This document shows, one piece after another, positions 34,318 to 46,691 of a stretch of DNA of 64,000 bases (the stretch's first letter is position 1; the number at the start of each line of letters is the position of its first letter). The stretch spans positions 64,007,718 through 64,071,717 of the forward strand of contig JALGPY010000004.1 of the NCBI GenBank assembly GCA_023055425.1, written 5' to 3'. This DNA comes from Linanthus parryae (lineage: Eukaryota > Streptophyta > Magnoliopsida > Ericales > Polemoniaceae). A program made the translations under genes and the position numbers. Below the pieces are notes generated by a model. The model saw only the letters and a program-made list of their open reading frames with translations. It ran no database searches and was not told the origin of the DNA.

Positions 34318-36375
34318 CCTGCTTCTTCTCCTTCTCATCCTCCACGTCCATGCTTTGTTCTTTTCTTCCTCTTTTCTTCTTACGCTGCCTTCTTTTTCTT
34401 CTTCTTCTTCTTCTGCGTTTCTTCTTATTCCTCTCTATGCTCCGTTTTCTTTGTTTTTTTTCCTCTAACGATCATTCTGACTCGTTGATTTCCGGCAGCC
34501 CCTTCGGCCACCAAGCTCCACCGCCACAACACCGCCAACAACTTCATCTCGCGTCTCAATCTCTCTTAGTTTCATCTCCTTCACTTGTAAGTCCTTGTCG
34601 TTCGTCAATTTTAGTTTTAGTTAATTTAATCCTTGTGTTGAATCTGGCATTATTCGTCTTCATAGCTTGATTCGTTGTTATTCATGTACTACCCATAAAC
34701 CCTAGTTGTGTAGGGGGTAAAATCAATCATAAACAATAGAATTAACTAGAAACTATCACTTGTTTGATGTGTTGGGTTGCTAGGGCGAGTTGTAATCGCC
34801 GGGTAATTGAATTGGAGTCGAAATCAAGACCGTTAGAACCTTAATTTGATGTTCTTGGGCTCTTGAACAATATGTCCGGTCGCAAAAAAGACTGAATTAG
34901 TCGCTATAAGGCTGTTTTTGGTCGCTGAAAGTTGCTGAATTTGTCATTAATGCTGGTGGGTTTAAATTGAATTGTCTAGACGTCGAAATTAGTTGGATCA
35001 TGGGAGTTTTAACACTTGTTTTGTGGTCTTCACACTACGTACCTATGTTTGAGAGAATTCGTGAGTTATGCCTAGTAAAATACCAGTCTAAATTATTTAG
35101 TAATCTCTTTTTTTAAAATTAAATAGGTTAGTGGATGTTATACTTGGACCGGCGAGTAGAATCATGTCACTAGCATAGAACCACTCGTCCTACTCAATTG
35201 TGTATCGGGTTTACTTGGGAGTGTTGGGTTGGTGTTAGAACCTAAACCGTTGAGTGTCATGTGCATGTAATGTAGTTTAGCACTTATATTACTAAAATAT
35301 TATAATTAATTAGAATATTGTTAACTTGTAGGCGACAAGTTCTCAGACGACAGGTACGTTGAGTGCTACAACTGCGTCGCTGTAGTTGCTTGCATTCGAG
35401 GTGAGTAAACATGTCAGACCTAGTGTGCCTACCGTCTTTCGTGTCAATGATTATTTCACTTCTTGTCTCAAAATGAGTTTACGTGTTATGTGCATTATGT
35501 TCCATTTAAACATATGATTTTACTTGTTAAATGCTTTTCTTGAAAATATCACAAAAATATAAAAATGGATGATAACGTAAAGTGGAAGAGTTGTGTGGGG
35601 TTATTGCTTGGTTACTTTTGGCTTGGGTGTGTTGACTACGTTAACGCGTCCAATTAATTTTATTTAATCCGGTTGAAATGCCCCGGATTGCTCCTTGTAC
35701 TCACCCTTCTGGCCGCAAGAGTCTTTAGGGGGTGTCGACACTTAAGGTACGGGATGCTTGCGAGATGGTTGGTTCTTTCCCCGTCACAAAAAATTAACAA
35801 ACTGGTTTTTGGATCGGATAATATTAATGGAATATGAAATAATATGTGGTTAGGATTCCCATCTTGGATAATAAACTGGTTTTGGGAAAATATAATGGAA
35901 TTGGAAACTCTCGTGCTTTCCTTACAAGTGTCAATCTTTATTTCCGCTGTGTTTAAAATAATTTACTACATGAAAAGTTTGTTATTGTTTTGATAAATTG
36001 TCTCATAATCATTTTACATGCTTCGGTGTTTGCTTGCAAGTATTCATTGCTGATTTTGTACAGCGGTGTTATCTTTGGTTTTTCTTCACCACAGGTCTAC
36101 ATGACGAGAATTTGGCTTAACGGGGGACGCGAATCATCACCTAGATGTTTAGTCATTTCATTTCAAATAATTAGAACTCCTTTGTTATTAATAATTCTTA
36201 GACTTGTTAAGCGCCCGTGTTTGATGCAACATTTTGAGTTGTAATAAAGTTTAACGTTTATTTTCTAATTGAGTTTTCTTGGTATCCACTTTTGAACGTC
36301 CTTGTATCCGAGTTTCATCTCGGGTACGGAGTGACACCCCCCGGCTTCCGGCTTTGTCATTTTTGGGGTGTTACA
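33759..36375 (+). repeat. 3' LTR of the Tekay element
   Basis: The LTR starts TGAAATACCCCG and ends GGGGTGTTACA, a typical pair of Tekay/Del LTR ends. Length is 2617 bp. It includes a CT microsatellite and CT-rich transcribed-looking sequence at 34130-34470. The next five bases (GAAAT, 36376-36380) should be one target duplication copy. The partner is not in the window. Confidence 0.8.
34262..34314. repeat. (CT)n microsatellite
   Basis: About 26 perfect CT units lie within the Tekay 3' LTR. Shorter CT-rich stretches flank it, so it probably grew from a pyrimidine-rich leader. Confidence 0.95.
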
Positions 36376-37356
36376 GAAATATCATGCTTTTATATTATCA
36401 AATGTTATACCGTTACTAGGTAACTATAAAGATAGCTATCAAGAATGATAGGAAGCAAGCTTAGAGGTGGCAGTGATGTAGATAGGATTTGACCCTCCTA
36501 CATAATAGGAGCAAATATCCACGGCCACTCGAGGGGTAGAGCTTATGGAATGTCTGACCTGACTCAGATAAATCAATATGGAGATATTGATGTTATCTGC
36601 ATGGATAAGCCTATTCCCACGATCGAGAAACTATGGATTGGATATACGAGTGTAACGATTATGTCTCGTGTCCAATCCCGATATGGAGACAATGGGATAA
36701 CACAACACGGTAACATTGGGCACAAGGTTTGTCGGGATCACTGACTATTTCTATTAGTTGGGTGGCATAGATGTGTTGCTAGACACCGCTCTATGTTTGT
36801 AATAGTTACCACCAACTAAGTAGAAACCTATGGTGTCACACAACGTATGGATTAAACTTGATATGGGTATTAATTAGGTAGACTAATTAATTAAAAGGAT
36901 CATAACGCAACCACAAGCAAAGTTAGTGGGACTAATTTGCAAGTGGACTAATCCATGTATGAACATGATTAGTATTGGGGCAATTGTGTAGTTAATAAAG
37001 AGTTATTAACTATATAAAGGAACTCTAGATTGTTATTTTCTCAATACAAGTCATTATTGAGAGAACATAACAAAGCAAGAGAGAGAGAGAGAGAGAGTCA
37101 AAGAGAGGCCGAATCCCCCCTTGTTCGTCCGCCCCATCACGGCCGGCCCTACCTAGGCGCGGTTGTCTTGCCTTGTTTTGTGTGTGCTCTTCCCTCCTTC
37201 TTCTGTTTCTAGGACCACGTGTGGTAATCACACAAACTAAGGTACACTTGTGTCTATCCTAATCATGTTATGCATGCTTTCATGTGATCCTTGGAGGGGT
37301 TTGAGCAGGATTAACTTTTTTTTATTCCACTGCGTAACCTGCATCAAAACCCTACA
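36376..37356 (+). repeat. Partial third copy of the copia LTR family
   Basis: The sequence aligns with 2675-3713 and with the matching part of 60656-61973 (for example AGGAAGCAAGCTTAGAG, GCCACTCGAGGG, ACTATGGATTGGATATACGAG and the TATA box at 37011-37018) and ends CCTACA at 37356. The first third of the LTR is missing because the Tekay LTR ends at 36375. It is more diverged from the other two copies than they are from each other, so it is the oldest. The flank ACAAC (37357-37361) is a possible target duplication. Confidence 0.8.
37011..37018 (+). promoter_or_regulatory. TATA box in partial copia LTR
   Basis: TATATAAA occurs at the same place as in the two related LTRs (3275 and 61544). It is conserved despite the strong divergence of this copy. 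Confidence 0.5.
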
Positions 37357-39129
37357 ACAACCACTATCCATAATCCAACTCTGCTCTTCGCTCTTGGTGA
37401 CAACCTGAAAATACCATTCACTGCCTTAACCAACTGTTAGACCAAGTGTGATATTTGGATTTATATTCAGGATCAACCATGTTTGGTGTTCTTACCCCTT
37501 TAGAAACTCAAACATGTCTCACATGTTCCTTGAGTTGAAATGGAAATGTATTCCTCATGATATGAGGTTTTCTTCTTCTAAAGGGACAAGTCATTTTACC
37601 ATGACCAATCTTGCCATGGTAATGACATTTTGGAGAATGGCTGCCACTACTTGCTTTCACAAATCTGGTATTGTTCTTTCTTAGAAAGTCTAGATTATAC
37701 CTAATACCAGTTTTCTGAACAGATTAGAAACTTCCTCCAATAATCAAGTTGAGAAAGTGTTATGAGCCAGCAAATCTTGTCATAACATTCCTGGAGTCGT
37801 GAAGTTTCTTAGTCAAGAGAGTCTTCTGTTCCTTTAATTCATCATGCTGATGATTTAGAGCAACAAAGTTGTCACTAAGAATGGAGTTCTCGGTTACAAC
37901 CTCTTTGACTTGAGTTTTCAAGGCTTTGAAATTAGTTTCCAAAGCTTTGAAATCTCTTCCACTCTTTGCCTGATAAGTTTCAGGATTCTTGTTTTTGCAT
38001 ACTAATCCCAGATTCTCTTTTGCTTGCTCATGAAATTTCTCCTTCAAAGAATTGATTTCATTTAAATAGTCTTCTTCATTTGAAAGCATAGTTTTCTAAA
38101 TTTCAGAAAGTACATCTTTAGGTTTTGACATTATACAGTTCATTATTACCTCAATGTTCTTTTCTGAGCTTTCATCATGCTTGGCCATAAGACAGAGGTT
38201 GGCTTGTTTTTCTTCAGATTCTGACTCACTTGAAGAATCAGAGTCACTCCATGAAGCTACCATAGCTTTATTCCTTATGTCATTGTCCTTCTTTTGAAAG
38301 TAATTACTTTTCTTCTGAGGAAAATCTCTGATCAAGTATCCTCCATTACCACATTCAAATCAATTTATTATTTTAAATTTATTTCAATGGGAAGAGGACT
38401 TACCTTTGTAGTCCTTGCTACTAGAAGATCTGGATCTGTCACTTTTGAAGTATTTGTTTCCAAAGTTCTTATACATTTTGAGAATCTTTGTCAAAGCTTT
38501 GGAAATGAGAGCAATAGGATCTTCTTCATCATCTTCTTCTTTTGCTAGGCTTTTAGGTTGTTATCCCTCTTTTGCCTTGAGTGCTAGATTCTTGACACTT
38601 CTTGGTAATTCTCCATCAGCTTCACTCATGGAGATCTCATGTGTGGGTAGCTTTCCCTGTAAATCAACTAGTTGGAGGGCGGACAGATCTTCAGCTTCTT
38701 CAATGGCAGTGGTTTTTTGTTCGTATTTGGCTTTGGGAAGACTTCTCAAAATCTTTCTGACTCTCTTCATTATAAAATCCTTTCCCTAAGGACTCCAGGT
38801 TCTTGATAATATCTGTAAATCTTTTGAACATGTCTTTGATGGATTCATCTCCATTCATCTTGAACAATTCATACTGTCTAAGAAAGATATTGATCTTGGT
38901 TTGCTTCACTTGGCTGGTTCCTTTAAAGGTAACCACAATTTTATCCCATATCTCCTTAGCAGTCTTGCATGTGGATATCATGTTGAATCCATCCGCATTC
39001 AGAGCACAATATAAGAGATTCATAGCTCTATAATTCTTTGAAAGTTGTTCTAATTCAGAAGTAGAGAGAGAATGCTCATGTTTGGGAGTTCTAATCCCAT
39101 CCTTTTCTGTGTAGAATGCGTGAGGTTCA
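37357..39129 (-). pseudogene. gag: SIRE copia gag to protease start, broken (minus strand)
   Basis: Read on the minus strand, gag blocks follow in order: 39023-38700 (ALNADGFNMISTCKTAKEIWDK, then YELFKMNGDESIKDMFKRF), 38770-38561, 38335-38096 (basic, Ser-rich) and 38089-37760 (coiled coil with EKFHEQAKENLGL). They match 4500-5700 of the first SIRE element. The CCHC knuckle is lost near 38350. Reading continues to the protease motif MDSGC near 37370 and stops at the copia LTR. The right end is cut at 39129 by a Ty3 LTR. Frames change several times. Confidence 0.82.
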
Positions 39130-42008
39130 TGACACGATTTCTTACATGTATACGTAATTTTACGGTCGAAGTAATAAAGAATGAGTATTAAAACTCAAGT
39201 CGCCGAACCCACAGGGACAATCCCGAGATTATTCAGTTAAACAATGAACTTAGAGTTATGTGACCGGAGAAATATTTGTTGATTAAGGAAGCTGTCGCCC
39301 CCAAACAAGAGACTTACATTCAAATTACAAACTAAACTAATATTTTTGCTTTCTTCAGATTATTAAGAATATGGAGAACACTACATAGTTTTAGGGTCTC
39401 TAGAGAATTTAGACATTTATGGACTATGATCTAAAACACTCTACTTACGCCTAGTTATATCGCGTCACACTCATTCCGATCTTCTGCCAATCCCACGCAA
39501 ATCTACGTTTCAGTCTTCTTTGGGTCATGTCGGTCCACCGCCGTCTACCGTTCCCTTCAAGTCAGCTAGCCACGTTCGTTCACCGGGTCCTGTCGGTCCA
39601 CCGATTATGCTAATCCTAACTACGTCTAACTGAAACAACCCACACATAGTCATTCAATTCTATATCTCCTTTCGGTCTGAAGAAATTACAAGAATTCTAA
39701 CAAAGTTCTTCACAAGTCGGGGTTCGTTCACTATCGTGCAAAAACCTAGATAACTAGCAAGTTATGGGTGACCAAACCAAACAAACTACGAAGTAAGAAA
39801 AAGAATTTGTCGAATAACTAGAACAATACGTAAAATTATGTTCAAGACATTATCAAATACAAAAATTCGTTAACTCTAAAATAAGCCCTAGTTCTCCATA
39901 AACTATCTAGCTATGAATGCTTAGCTAGACATAATCTTGTTTAGCCTTACAAAGTTATCCATGAAATTAATAAAACGAGAGAGGGAAGATATCAGACGCA
40001 AAATTGGAGCTTCTCCCGTTCTTCGTCTTCGTCGTCTTTCTTCTGCGTCAATCTGCGTGAATGATGTAGAGTCCTCCAAACTAGCCTCTTTCCTCTTATT
40101 TTTACCAGACTCTGTTTCTCTTTAGAGTAACACTTCGTTTTTAACTTAAGCTCCTCCAAGATTGTTAGAGTCTTCCTCAACCCTAAGGCTGTTAAAAGAA
40201 AAACAAAAGAAACCCGGTAGCCTTTGTTTTCCCCGTGTTTCAGCTTCAGGAGTTTGAACGATCTCTTCTCTGGTTGTGCGATCTGGTCTTGTCTTGAGGC
40301 TCTGATCGCGTGACCAGAGAGGTTGATCGTGAGTTAACCGTATGTTACAAATTTTTCTTCACCGAAAATTTGCTAAGTATTTGGCTTCTGATCGAACGAC
40401 CTGGAAAAGTTTGTCGCACAATCAGAACCTTGTCTTCTTCTTCTTCTTCTTCTTCTTCTTCTTCTTCTTCTTCTTCTTCTCTATATGTTGCGCTGCTTAC
40501 TGGGCTGCAGCCATGGCTGGTAGTTACAGATTGTAGGTTACCAGGTGGGTTTAGGTGAAGTCATGGAGCAGGTTGTTTGGTTTATGGTGAATGTCGTAGG
40601 AGTTAAATGGTTCAGGTGATTCTCTGGTTGGGTTTTCAGTTGTATAACAGTGGCTTGGAGGTGATTTGTTGGTTAGGTATTGAATTGGATATCGGAGATT
40701 GTAGCTAGGTGTTAATGGAGAAGGGGGTTTGTTGGTGTAGGAATCGGGTCGATGGCTGTAACTTGGAATAGAGTAGGCAGTGGAGTTTTTTTGTTTGTTT
40801 GACGTTTAGTGTTGAGAGCTTAGGTAGTTGTAGTTAGGGGAGAGCATGGGTCGGTTCGGCCGGGTATAATCCGATCCGATTCGGTCAACCGACCCGAGAT
40901 GTCGGTTTGGGCGTCATACAGACCCGTCCCCAATTGAACACCATCAAAAATTGAAGTGTTCGGGTTCATCGGTTGCGTGTTTCGTTCAGTTAATTTTGGG
41001 TAGACCCGGTCGATTTCTCCCCAAGTGAACTCGCCGAAAAAAAGGGGAGAAGATAGATCGAACATTGTGGAAGTAGATGTAGATTGGAGGCTGAGAAAAA
41101 GAAAGAGACAAGAAGAGAGAGAGGGAGAGGGAGAGGGAGAGAGGTTGAGTGAGAGTGATTGAGTACCAACCAGAATAAATCCAACACTCTTTCTCATTTG
41201 AGCAGCGCCGTCCTCTTCTTCTTCTTTTTCGTCTTCTCTCTCTCTCTCTCTCGAACTCATTCTCGGTATCACATTTCACACTAGAGGTGGCTAAGTCTGC
41301 ACTAAATTATGTAGAGAGTAGTGGGATGTGTATTGGGGTTACTGGGGTAGGTATTATTTTATTAAACAGGTATATTATCAGCCGGTTGGGGTTCAAGCGG
41401 GTGAAGGTGAACACAACCCGCGGATCAACCGGATTTAATCGGGTTAAATATTGATAGTACTGGTGTATGTTGGTTTGAATGGTGTACTTGTGCTGAGGTG
41501 GAGCAGATTGATAGTACTGGTGGGTTGAATTGGTGGTTTGAAAACTGTTTTAGTTCTGCAATGTATTGGTGATGATTCAGGTGGCTAAAAGTGAAGTTGG
41601 TGGTGATGGTTTGTATTTTGGTTGATAATTCAGGGGTGGAATTGGTCAATTTAGTGGAGGTGGAGATGTAGGTTGTGGCTAGTTGGTTTTGTAGCAGCTT
41701 GTTGTCAACTTTTCTCTCTTTGTCATCAATCTTCTTGAGCTTTAGTCTCTTCCGAAGTTCGTTTCCACTGCTGTTCCATACTCCGAGCCTCCGGTACTTG
41801 AGAATTATACAACTACAAATACCGGGTGTAAAATACGAGATAACTAGATCAATAAGACGAGAAAACGCACGGACTCTTCGTCTATGCACATTGAGCTCTA
41901 AATCACGAATATATTAATTATCTGACTCTTTTTGCTTCAAAACGTGTTGGGAATCACGCAAAACGATAAAAAATGGACGCAAATGTAACTCCTAATGTTG
42001 AGTTATAA
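39130..42008 (-). repeat. 3' LTR of minus-strand Ty3 element, with internal insertion
   Basis: On the minus strand the LTR begins at 42008 with TTATAACTC (TG decayed to TT) after a purine tract and ends CGTGTCA at 39130. Blocks resembling the LTR at 1121-4209 occur at both ends (for example the GGTGGACCGACAGGACC block near 39590 and GAACTTCGGAA near 41760). At 2.9 kb it is about 1.1-1.2 kb longer than its relatives, and the excess lies roughly between 40400 and 41650. That part has (TTC)n, purine-rich tracts and no recognised coding sequence. Confidence 0.65.
40433..40481. repeat. (TTC)n microsatellite
   Basis: About 16 perfect TTC/CTT units lie inside the extra segment of the minus-strand Ty3 LTR. 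Confidence 0.95.
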
Positions 42009-43411
42009 GACTCCCCTTCACTTCCTTTTTGCGCGTCCGAACTTAAATCAATCCTCACACTACTTTTTCAATCCACCGAAATGCATAAAATTTTACTAGT
42101 CAGGAGACACAAACAACATACACACGAAGCAATATACATGACTATACACAATGCAACTCGATCATAAACAATGGAAGAATTGAAACAACGATTTTTTTTT
42201 TCTTTTTAAGAGATCGGGCAATCTCGCTATCACTAACCAAATTCATCAAGTTCTCACTAGTATCTTTCAAAATTTCACAACCAATAGCAACAAATTAAAA
42301 TGAATGATCCTGCGCACACGCTCACTAAGGGGTCCCCAAACATCAACAATAATCAAACCAAGATTCGGACACGTCCATTAGCTCAGAGGGTCTAGGCATC
42401 TTAAATTCTAAAGTAATCTTTCGTCGCCGAGTCATTTGAGATTTTCAGACCCTCTTAGCCGCGATTGCACATGAATGCAAATTGTCCCATTGATGGGAGA
42501 CACAACTCTGTGTAATACCACTTGAATTTAATTTCCCTTAGAAGATATAATTGGATTGAATCCAAATTCTTCTCATGAGTGGAGGCACATTGGGTTGTTC
42601 ACCGTATCTAGTCCAAGAGAAGATTTTGATTCTTTTGTTTTTCATTTTCTTCTAATTTTTTCAACTGTGCATTGAGAGCAACTACGTGTGGCCTTTCTCG
42701 GTTAGCTCTTGAAACCGCCGTAAGGGATGGTGGTTTACACTCCCTAACTTCACTTAGGCTAAGACAGTGTACCACATATATAAAACCAACTCTACACAAA
42801 GGTCCACCCCGGATTTCAAGAAGCCACGAGTTCCCACCAAAAACAGACTATTCGACAACTTAGGACTAAATCCTCCTAGAACACTAAAGGAACTAAAGAC
42901 ATACCCTCGTCTTCTTTCCACTTTTCCCTGAATATCCGGGACATCATTTCGTGAAACTGGACGCAAGATACTAAGAATTAAGGTTTCCCTACTACTGCGC
43001 TTCCTATTCTCAGAGACTCTTTCATTAAACTCTCTTCGGATTCTAGCTTCATCAATTGCCCTTATTCTAAAAAAAAATCATTTTTTCTGATTTTTTTCTC
43101 TTTTCTATTTTTTTTTTATTTTTTCATATTTTCCTACACTCTATATGTAACTGGCCAACTCGATTATCCACACAATTGGATAGGGTGACTGAATGAAGTA
43201 AAAATGCAAGCAAACTGCATACATACTATTCTAACACCATACGATAATATATTAGAACACACTACACTAACGACGCAGTATTCACAACACGACATATATT
43301 ACATGTAGCAAGGCGATGCAAAACTAACATGGCTAGCAAAAAATGTACACAAACTCCCCCACACTTAAGCATTTCGTTTTCCTCAATTAATTTAGAGATA
43401 AAGTAGGAGGT
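42009..43411 (-). other. 3' untranslated region of minus-strand Ty3 element
   Basis: No coding sequence is seen. On the minus strand a G-rich tract (AAGTGTGGGGGAGTTT) lies at 43367-43351, an A/T homopolymer-rich stretch at 43130-43065, and a purine tract (GAAGTGAAGGGGAGTC) just before the LTR at 42008. Athila-type elements often have a G-rich tract well upstream of the LTR. The region joins 58818 across the Tat insertion, as shown by the shared GAGGT. Confidence 0.6.
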
Positions 43412-44038
43412 TGTAGATACTGCTTTCTGACATGACAGATCTTGGCCACGTGGCAGCCATCCAGCACACCATATTGTGCTCCACACACACAGGATCACCA
43501 GCCGAGCTGATCCATGTGGGGGCTGCGAGACAGAGCCCTCGCATACCACTGCACGGGACTTGTAGGGACTTAGTGGTTTGGAGGCTAGAGTAAGCCCTGT
43601 CGCGTGCGAGCCAAGCCCGCACGCGACCTTTAGTAACTGTTTTGAGATATTTATGGCACGAGCTCCATAAACCCGGTCAATCCGGTCAAACCCGGTCAAC
43701 CTCGTAACGGTTCCGGTATTCGCGCACCACGTGCTCTAACGGTCCCTATATACTCGGACGGACGTGACGTTATGGTTAAGCTAATTAAGCCGCCATTAAT
43801 GGGCGCATTAACCACACTACAACGGTCACGTTCTCCAGTATATATAGATCGTCAACCTTTCCATACAAAGGAGAACACACTTGCCATACGCGGAAGCTCT
43901 GTCAAACCTCTGTCTCTCTCTCAGACATTGCTACTGACTTACTCTCTCCCTACACACACCCCTACTCTTCCTGTGCGATCCTTGATCCACTGCACACGGT
44001 GCACACGGAGGTCTCCCCGCCGGAATCTCTTGTGCACA
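43412..44038 (+). repeat. 5' LTR of Tat element
   Basis: It begins TGTAGATACTGC and ends TTGTGCACA. It differs from the 3' LTR by three substitutions and no indels. It has a TATA box at 43839-43846. A short direct repeat of CCCGGTCAA/CCGGTCAA lies near 43672-43700. Confidence 0.95.
43839..43846 (+). promoter_or_regulatory. TATA box of Tat LTR
   Basis: TATATATA in the context CCAGTATATATAGATCG is 427 bases into the LTR. The same box sits at 58618-58625 in the 3' LTR. Transcription probably starts about 30 bases downstream. Confidence 0.6.
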
Positions 44039-44041
44039 TTT

Positions 44042-44060
44042 TGGTGAACCCGACGTGAAA
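44042..44060 (+). other. Probable primer-binding site of Tat element
   Basis: TGGTGAACCCGACGTGAAA begins three bases after the 5' LTR. The position and the leading TGG (complement of a tRNA CCA end) are as expected for a tRNA primer site. I did not assign the tRNA. Confidence 0.6.
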
Positions 44061-44079
44061 CTTACCGGCAAAAGCAACC

Positions 44080-46691
44080 ATGTCTCAGGAGGATGATGTC
44101 AGCAACCGATCGCCTTCCACCGAAACTCCCTCGGGAGACGAGACCCGCCGTACTTCGACGACTCCCGGCGAAGCACCGACGTTAGAATCTTTTGACGCCA
44201 CCGTCCAAAGTCAGGCGAAAGCTCTCAAGTCTCAATCCGCGCAATTAGAACAAATCTTGGCTGTTCTGGGCACCCTCGCGCCAAATCCTCCGCCAGCCAC
44301 CGCTATCCCTCAGGGAGGAGGAACCCCTACTGCTCCAGGATTGGGAGTGCCAGCCACACCTCCCAACCCTCATCTGCAGACTCCACCGTCGGCTGCAAAA
44401 CTGCCTTCGGTTCAAGGATCAACGGCACAAATGCTGCCTCCTGCTGCTCACGCTCCTCAGCCCTCGGCTTTGGCGTCCAACCCAACTTTGCAGTACCCCT
44501 TGCCTCCCCCAACGATGATCTGGGGAAACGCGGGTACTCAGTATGCTCCCAATCCTCCGGCGGCATATGTGTCGCCACTGCCTACGGCAACCCCTCCGGC
44601 GACTACCGAGGGGAGCATTCCAGAATGCATGACGTCTTTGTAAAAGCGCGTGGACACCATCCTGGCTCATCAGTCATTCGCGGATACCATTATCCCGAAG
44701 TTAGACAATGATCCACCTATTCCACGAGAGATCTATCTCATGCCTAACCCGGCGCGGTACAAGGCTCCCAAATGGGATAAGTTCGAGGACGTCAATGGAA
44801 ACGCTCATGAGCATGTCATGCGTTTCATTGACGTCATGGGTCCGTACGGAGCCGATCCCAAACTGCTGATGCGAGAGTTCCCAAAATCTCTTGGGAACGT
44901 AGCATACAAATTGTACCGGACATTGGAGGCCGGATCCGTGAAGACTTGGGACGCCATGGTCCAAAAGTTCTATACCAAATTCTTTAAAATGGAGGAAAAG
45001 GTGACAATGATCCATCTCTCGCGGTGTACCAGAAGCGCGAGGAGGATGGGATCACCTTCATCAAGAAATTCCGGGCGAAATCCTTGGAGTGCAAGGATCC
45101 AATGCCCGAAAGCCGGCTCGTGGAGATATGCCTACAGTGCATGCGAGATGAATACAAAGGTATGCTCATCAATTTGCAAACACCTACGTTTTCAAAACTA
45201 ATCGAATGCACGAAGAACATCGAGCCCATAGTCGAGAGACAGAAAAAGAAGAACGCTCCAGAGCGACCTGCGAGCGGCACCACTTACAAGATCGGAAGGT
45301 TCAGCTACAAGCGGGGACGCGAAGCTGAGGTCAATACAGTTTCGCCCCAGAAACAAGCGAAGGTTGTGAACTTCGATGTACCGCCTCTGCCATGCTCGGT
45401 AGAGGAAGCGAGTGACCTCTGCAAACAGTGGCGCAAGGACGGCGTCCTGCCACCGCTCGAGAAAACACCCTCCAAAGAGATGGTGAGGGACCCTAAGTGG
45501 TGCGAGTACCCCGGCAAGATCATGCATCCCACCGCCGAGTGCAAGAAACTCAGGTTCGCGTTCGATCAGAAGATGAAGAACGGCGAGCTAATCGTCAGCG
45601 ACAACAGGAAGGACGTGCGCAACAACCCACTTCCTGCCCATAAAGAGTCAGGCACGAAAGGCAAAGAGGTCGCCATGATCTCGATCGTAGACTTGGAGGA
45701 AGTCGCAGAGGATGGTCTACCCATCATTGCTGAGGTCCATCAAGACGAAGATTATAGCATGGACACGGAGGATGAACGTGCCGACCGCATGAAAGGGTCG
45801 CACGGCTTCAACAAATTCTTCGACGAGATGAATTTCTCCGAGAAGTGCCGGACTGATATGACAAAAGCAATCTTAAGGATAGCGGAGGACTACGAGGAGG
45901 ACCTCGTGGTCTCCAACGGGAAAGTCATCAGGGCGTCTCGTTCCACAGAAAAGATCATGACCTTTTCTGCCAGCGACAAGAAGACGGATGCGAGTCACCA
46001 GAGGCCTCTGTACGTGACCGCCATCATCAATAGCGTCGAATTCAAGCGAGCATTCGTCGATGGAGGAGCAGCGGTCAACGTTGTTCCACCCCACACACTG
46101 ACGCTAGCAGGGATCCCCGAGCACAAGGTAGTGAAACGTCCATCTCCACTGGTGGGATTCGGAAGCGACTCTAGAATGACGATCGGATGGATCCGCCTGG
46201 GCGTCCAGATTGGCAAGATCAAGTGCTCGGCGAAGTTCTATGTCATAGACGCGAACACCACATACCACATGATTATAGGTCGAGCCTGGATTCATCGCTT
46301 CGACGCAGTCCCTTCGACGGCTCACCAGGTTATGAAAGCTATCTGGAACGACAGAATAGTCGAGATACCGGCTTCGACTAACCCGTTCAACTTGGACGAA
46401 GCACATCTCAGCGAGGCGGTGTGGTTCACTGAGATGGCGGACGAGCAAACACCCGGGCCTTTCAACCCTACTCCTTTGCCTCTCTGGGAGGACATCAAGG
46501 ACCAGTCACCTGCGGGCGTGATGGTGACAAGGGAAGATGCCAAGGAAAAGCCGCCTACACACGAAGAGGCGCCACGTATCGCATATCATCGAAAGAATGT
46601 GTACACTTTGAAAAGGATCGCAAAGCATGACCCCGAGGGCAAGGAGGTAGAGAGCTTCTACGCCAATGGGAAGAAATGCTATCGCATATGA
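44080..46691 (+). pseudogene. gag: Tat gag-protease, with one stop and one frameshift
   Basis: ATG at 44080 opens a Ser/Thr/Pro-rich N-terminus (MSQEDDVSNRSPSTETPSG). A TAA at 44641-44643 interrupts the frame, which then continues through the gag core (PKWDKFEDVNGNAHEHVMRF). Near 45010 the frame shifts, and from about 45020 one frame runs to TGA 46689-46691. A Tat-type zinc-knuckle-like motif (CEYPGKIMHPTAEC) is near 45510-45550. The protease motif AFVDGGAAVNVV lies near 46050, with DGG in place of DSG/DTG. The stop at 44641 could come from CAA by one C-to-T change. Gag and pol share a frame across the final TGA. Confidence 0.9.

Larger units (their letters stand above)
27073..36375 (+). mobile_element. 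Tekay/Del-type chromovirus (Ty3), decayed
   Basis: Gag, protease, RT, RNase H, integrase and a chromodomain occur in this order, followed by a purine-rich tract (33746-33758) and a 2.6 kb LTR beginning TGAAATACCCCG. Long LTRs starting with an AATACCCC block and a C-terminal chromodomain are typical of Tekay/Del chromoviruses. No 5' LTR or primer-binding site was found, so the left end is truncated or replaced. A Ty3 solo LTR (31644-33442) interrupts the chromodomain. Many frameshifts make it an old copy. Confidence 0.85.

Noticed and set aside
33992..34670. Ser/Leu-rich ORFs over the CT repeat
   Set aside because: They are open only because of the CT-rich microsatellite in the Tekay LTR.
40310..40558. 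ORF with a Ser run across the TTC repeat
   Set aside because: It is a low-complexity artefact of the (TTC)n microsatellite inside an LTR.
42672..42966. ORFs around 42.6-43.0 kb as possible host gene exons
   Set aside because: They lie between the LTR and the G-rich tract of the minus-strand Ty3 element, overlap on both strands and show no motif.
43262..43699. Minus-strand ORF of 145 codons across the Tat 5' LTR
   Set aside because: It spans the LTR boundary, and an equivalent frame recurs in the 3' LTR (58266-58478). It is a chance frame in LTR sequence.
45198..46543. Minus-strand ORFs over Tat gag-protease
   Set aside because: They lie opposite a long, family-recognised gag-protease frame and lack any motif.
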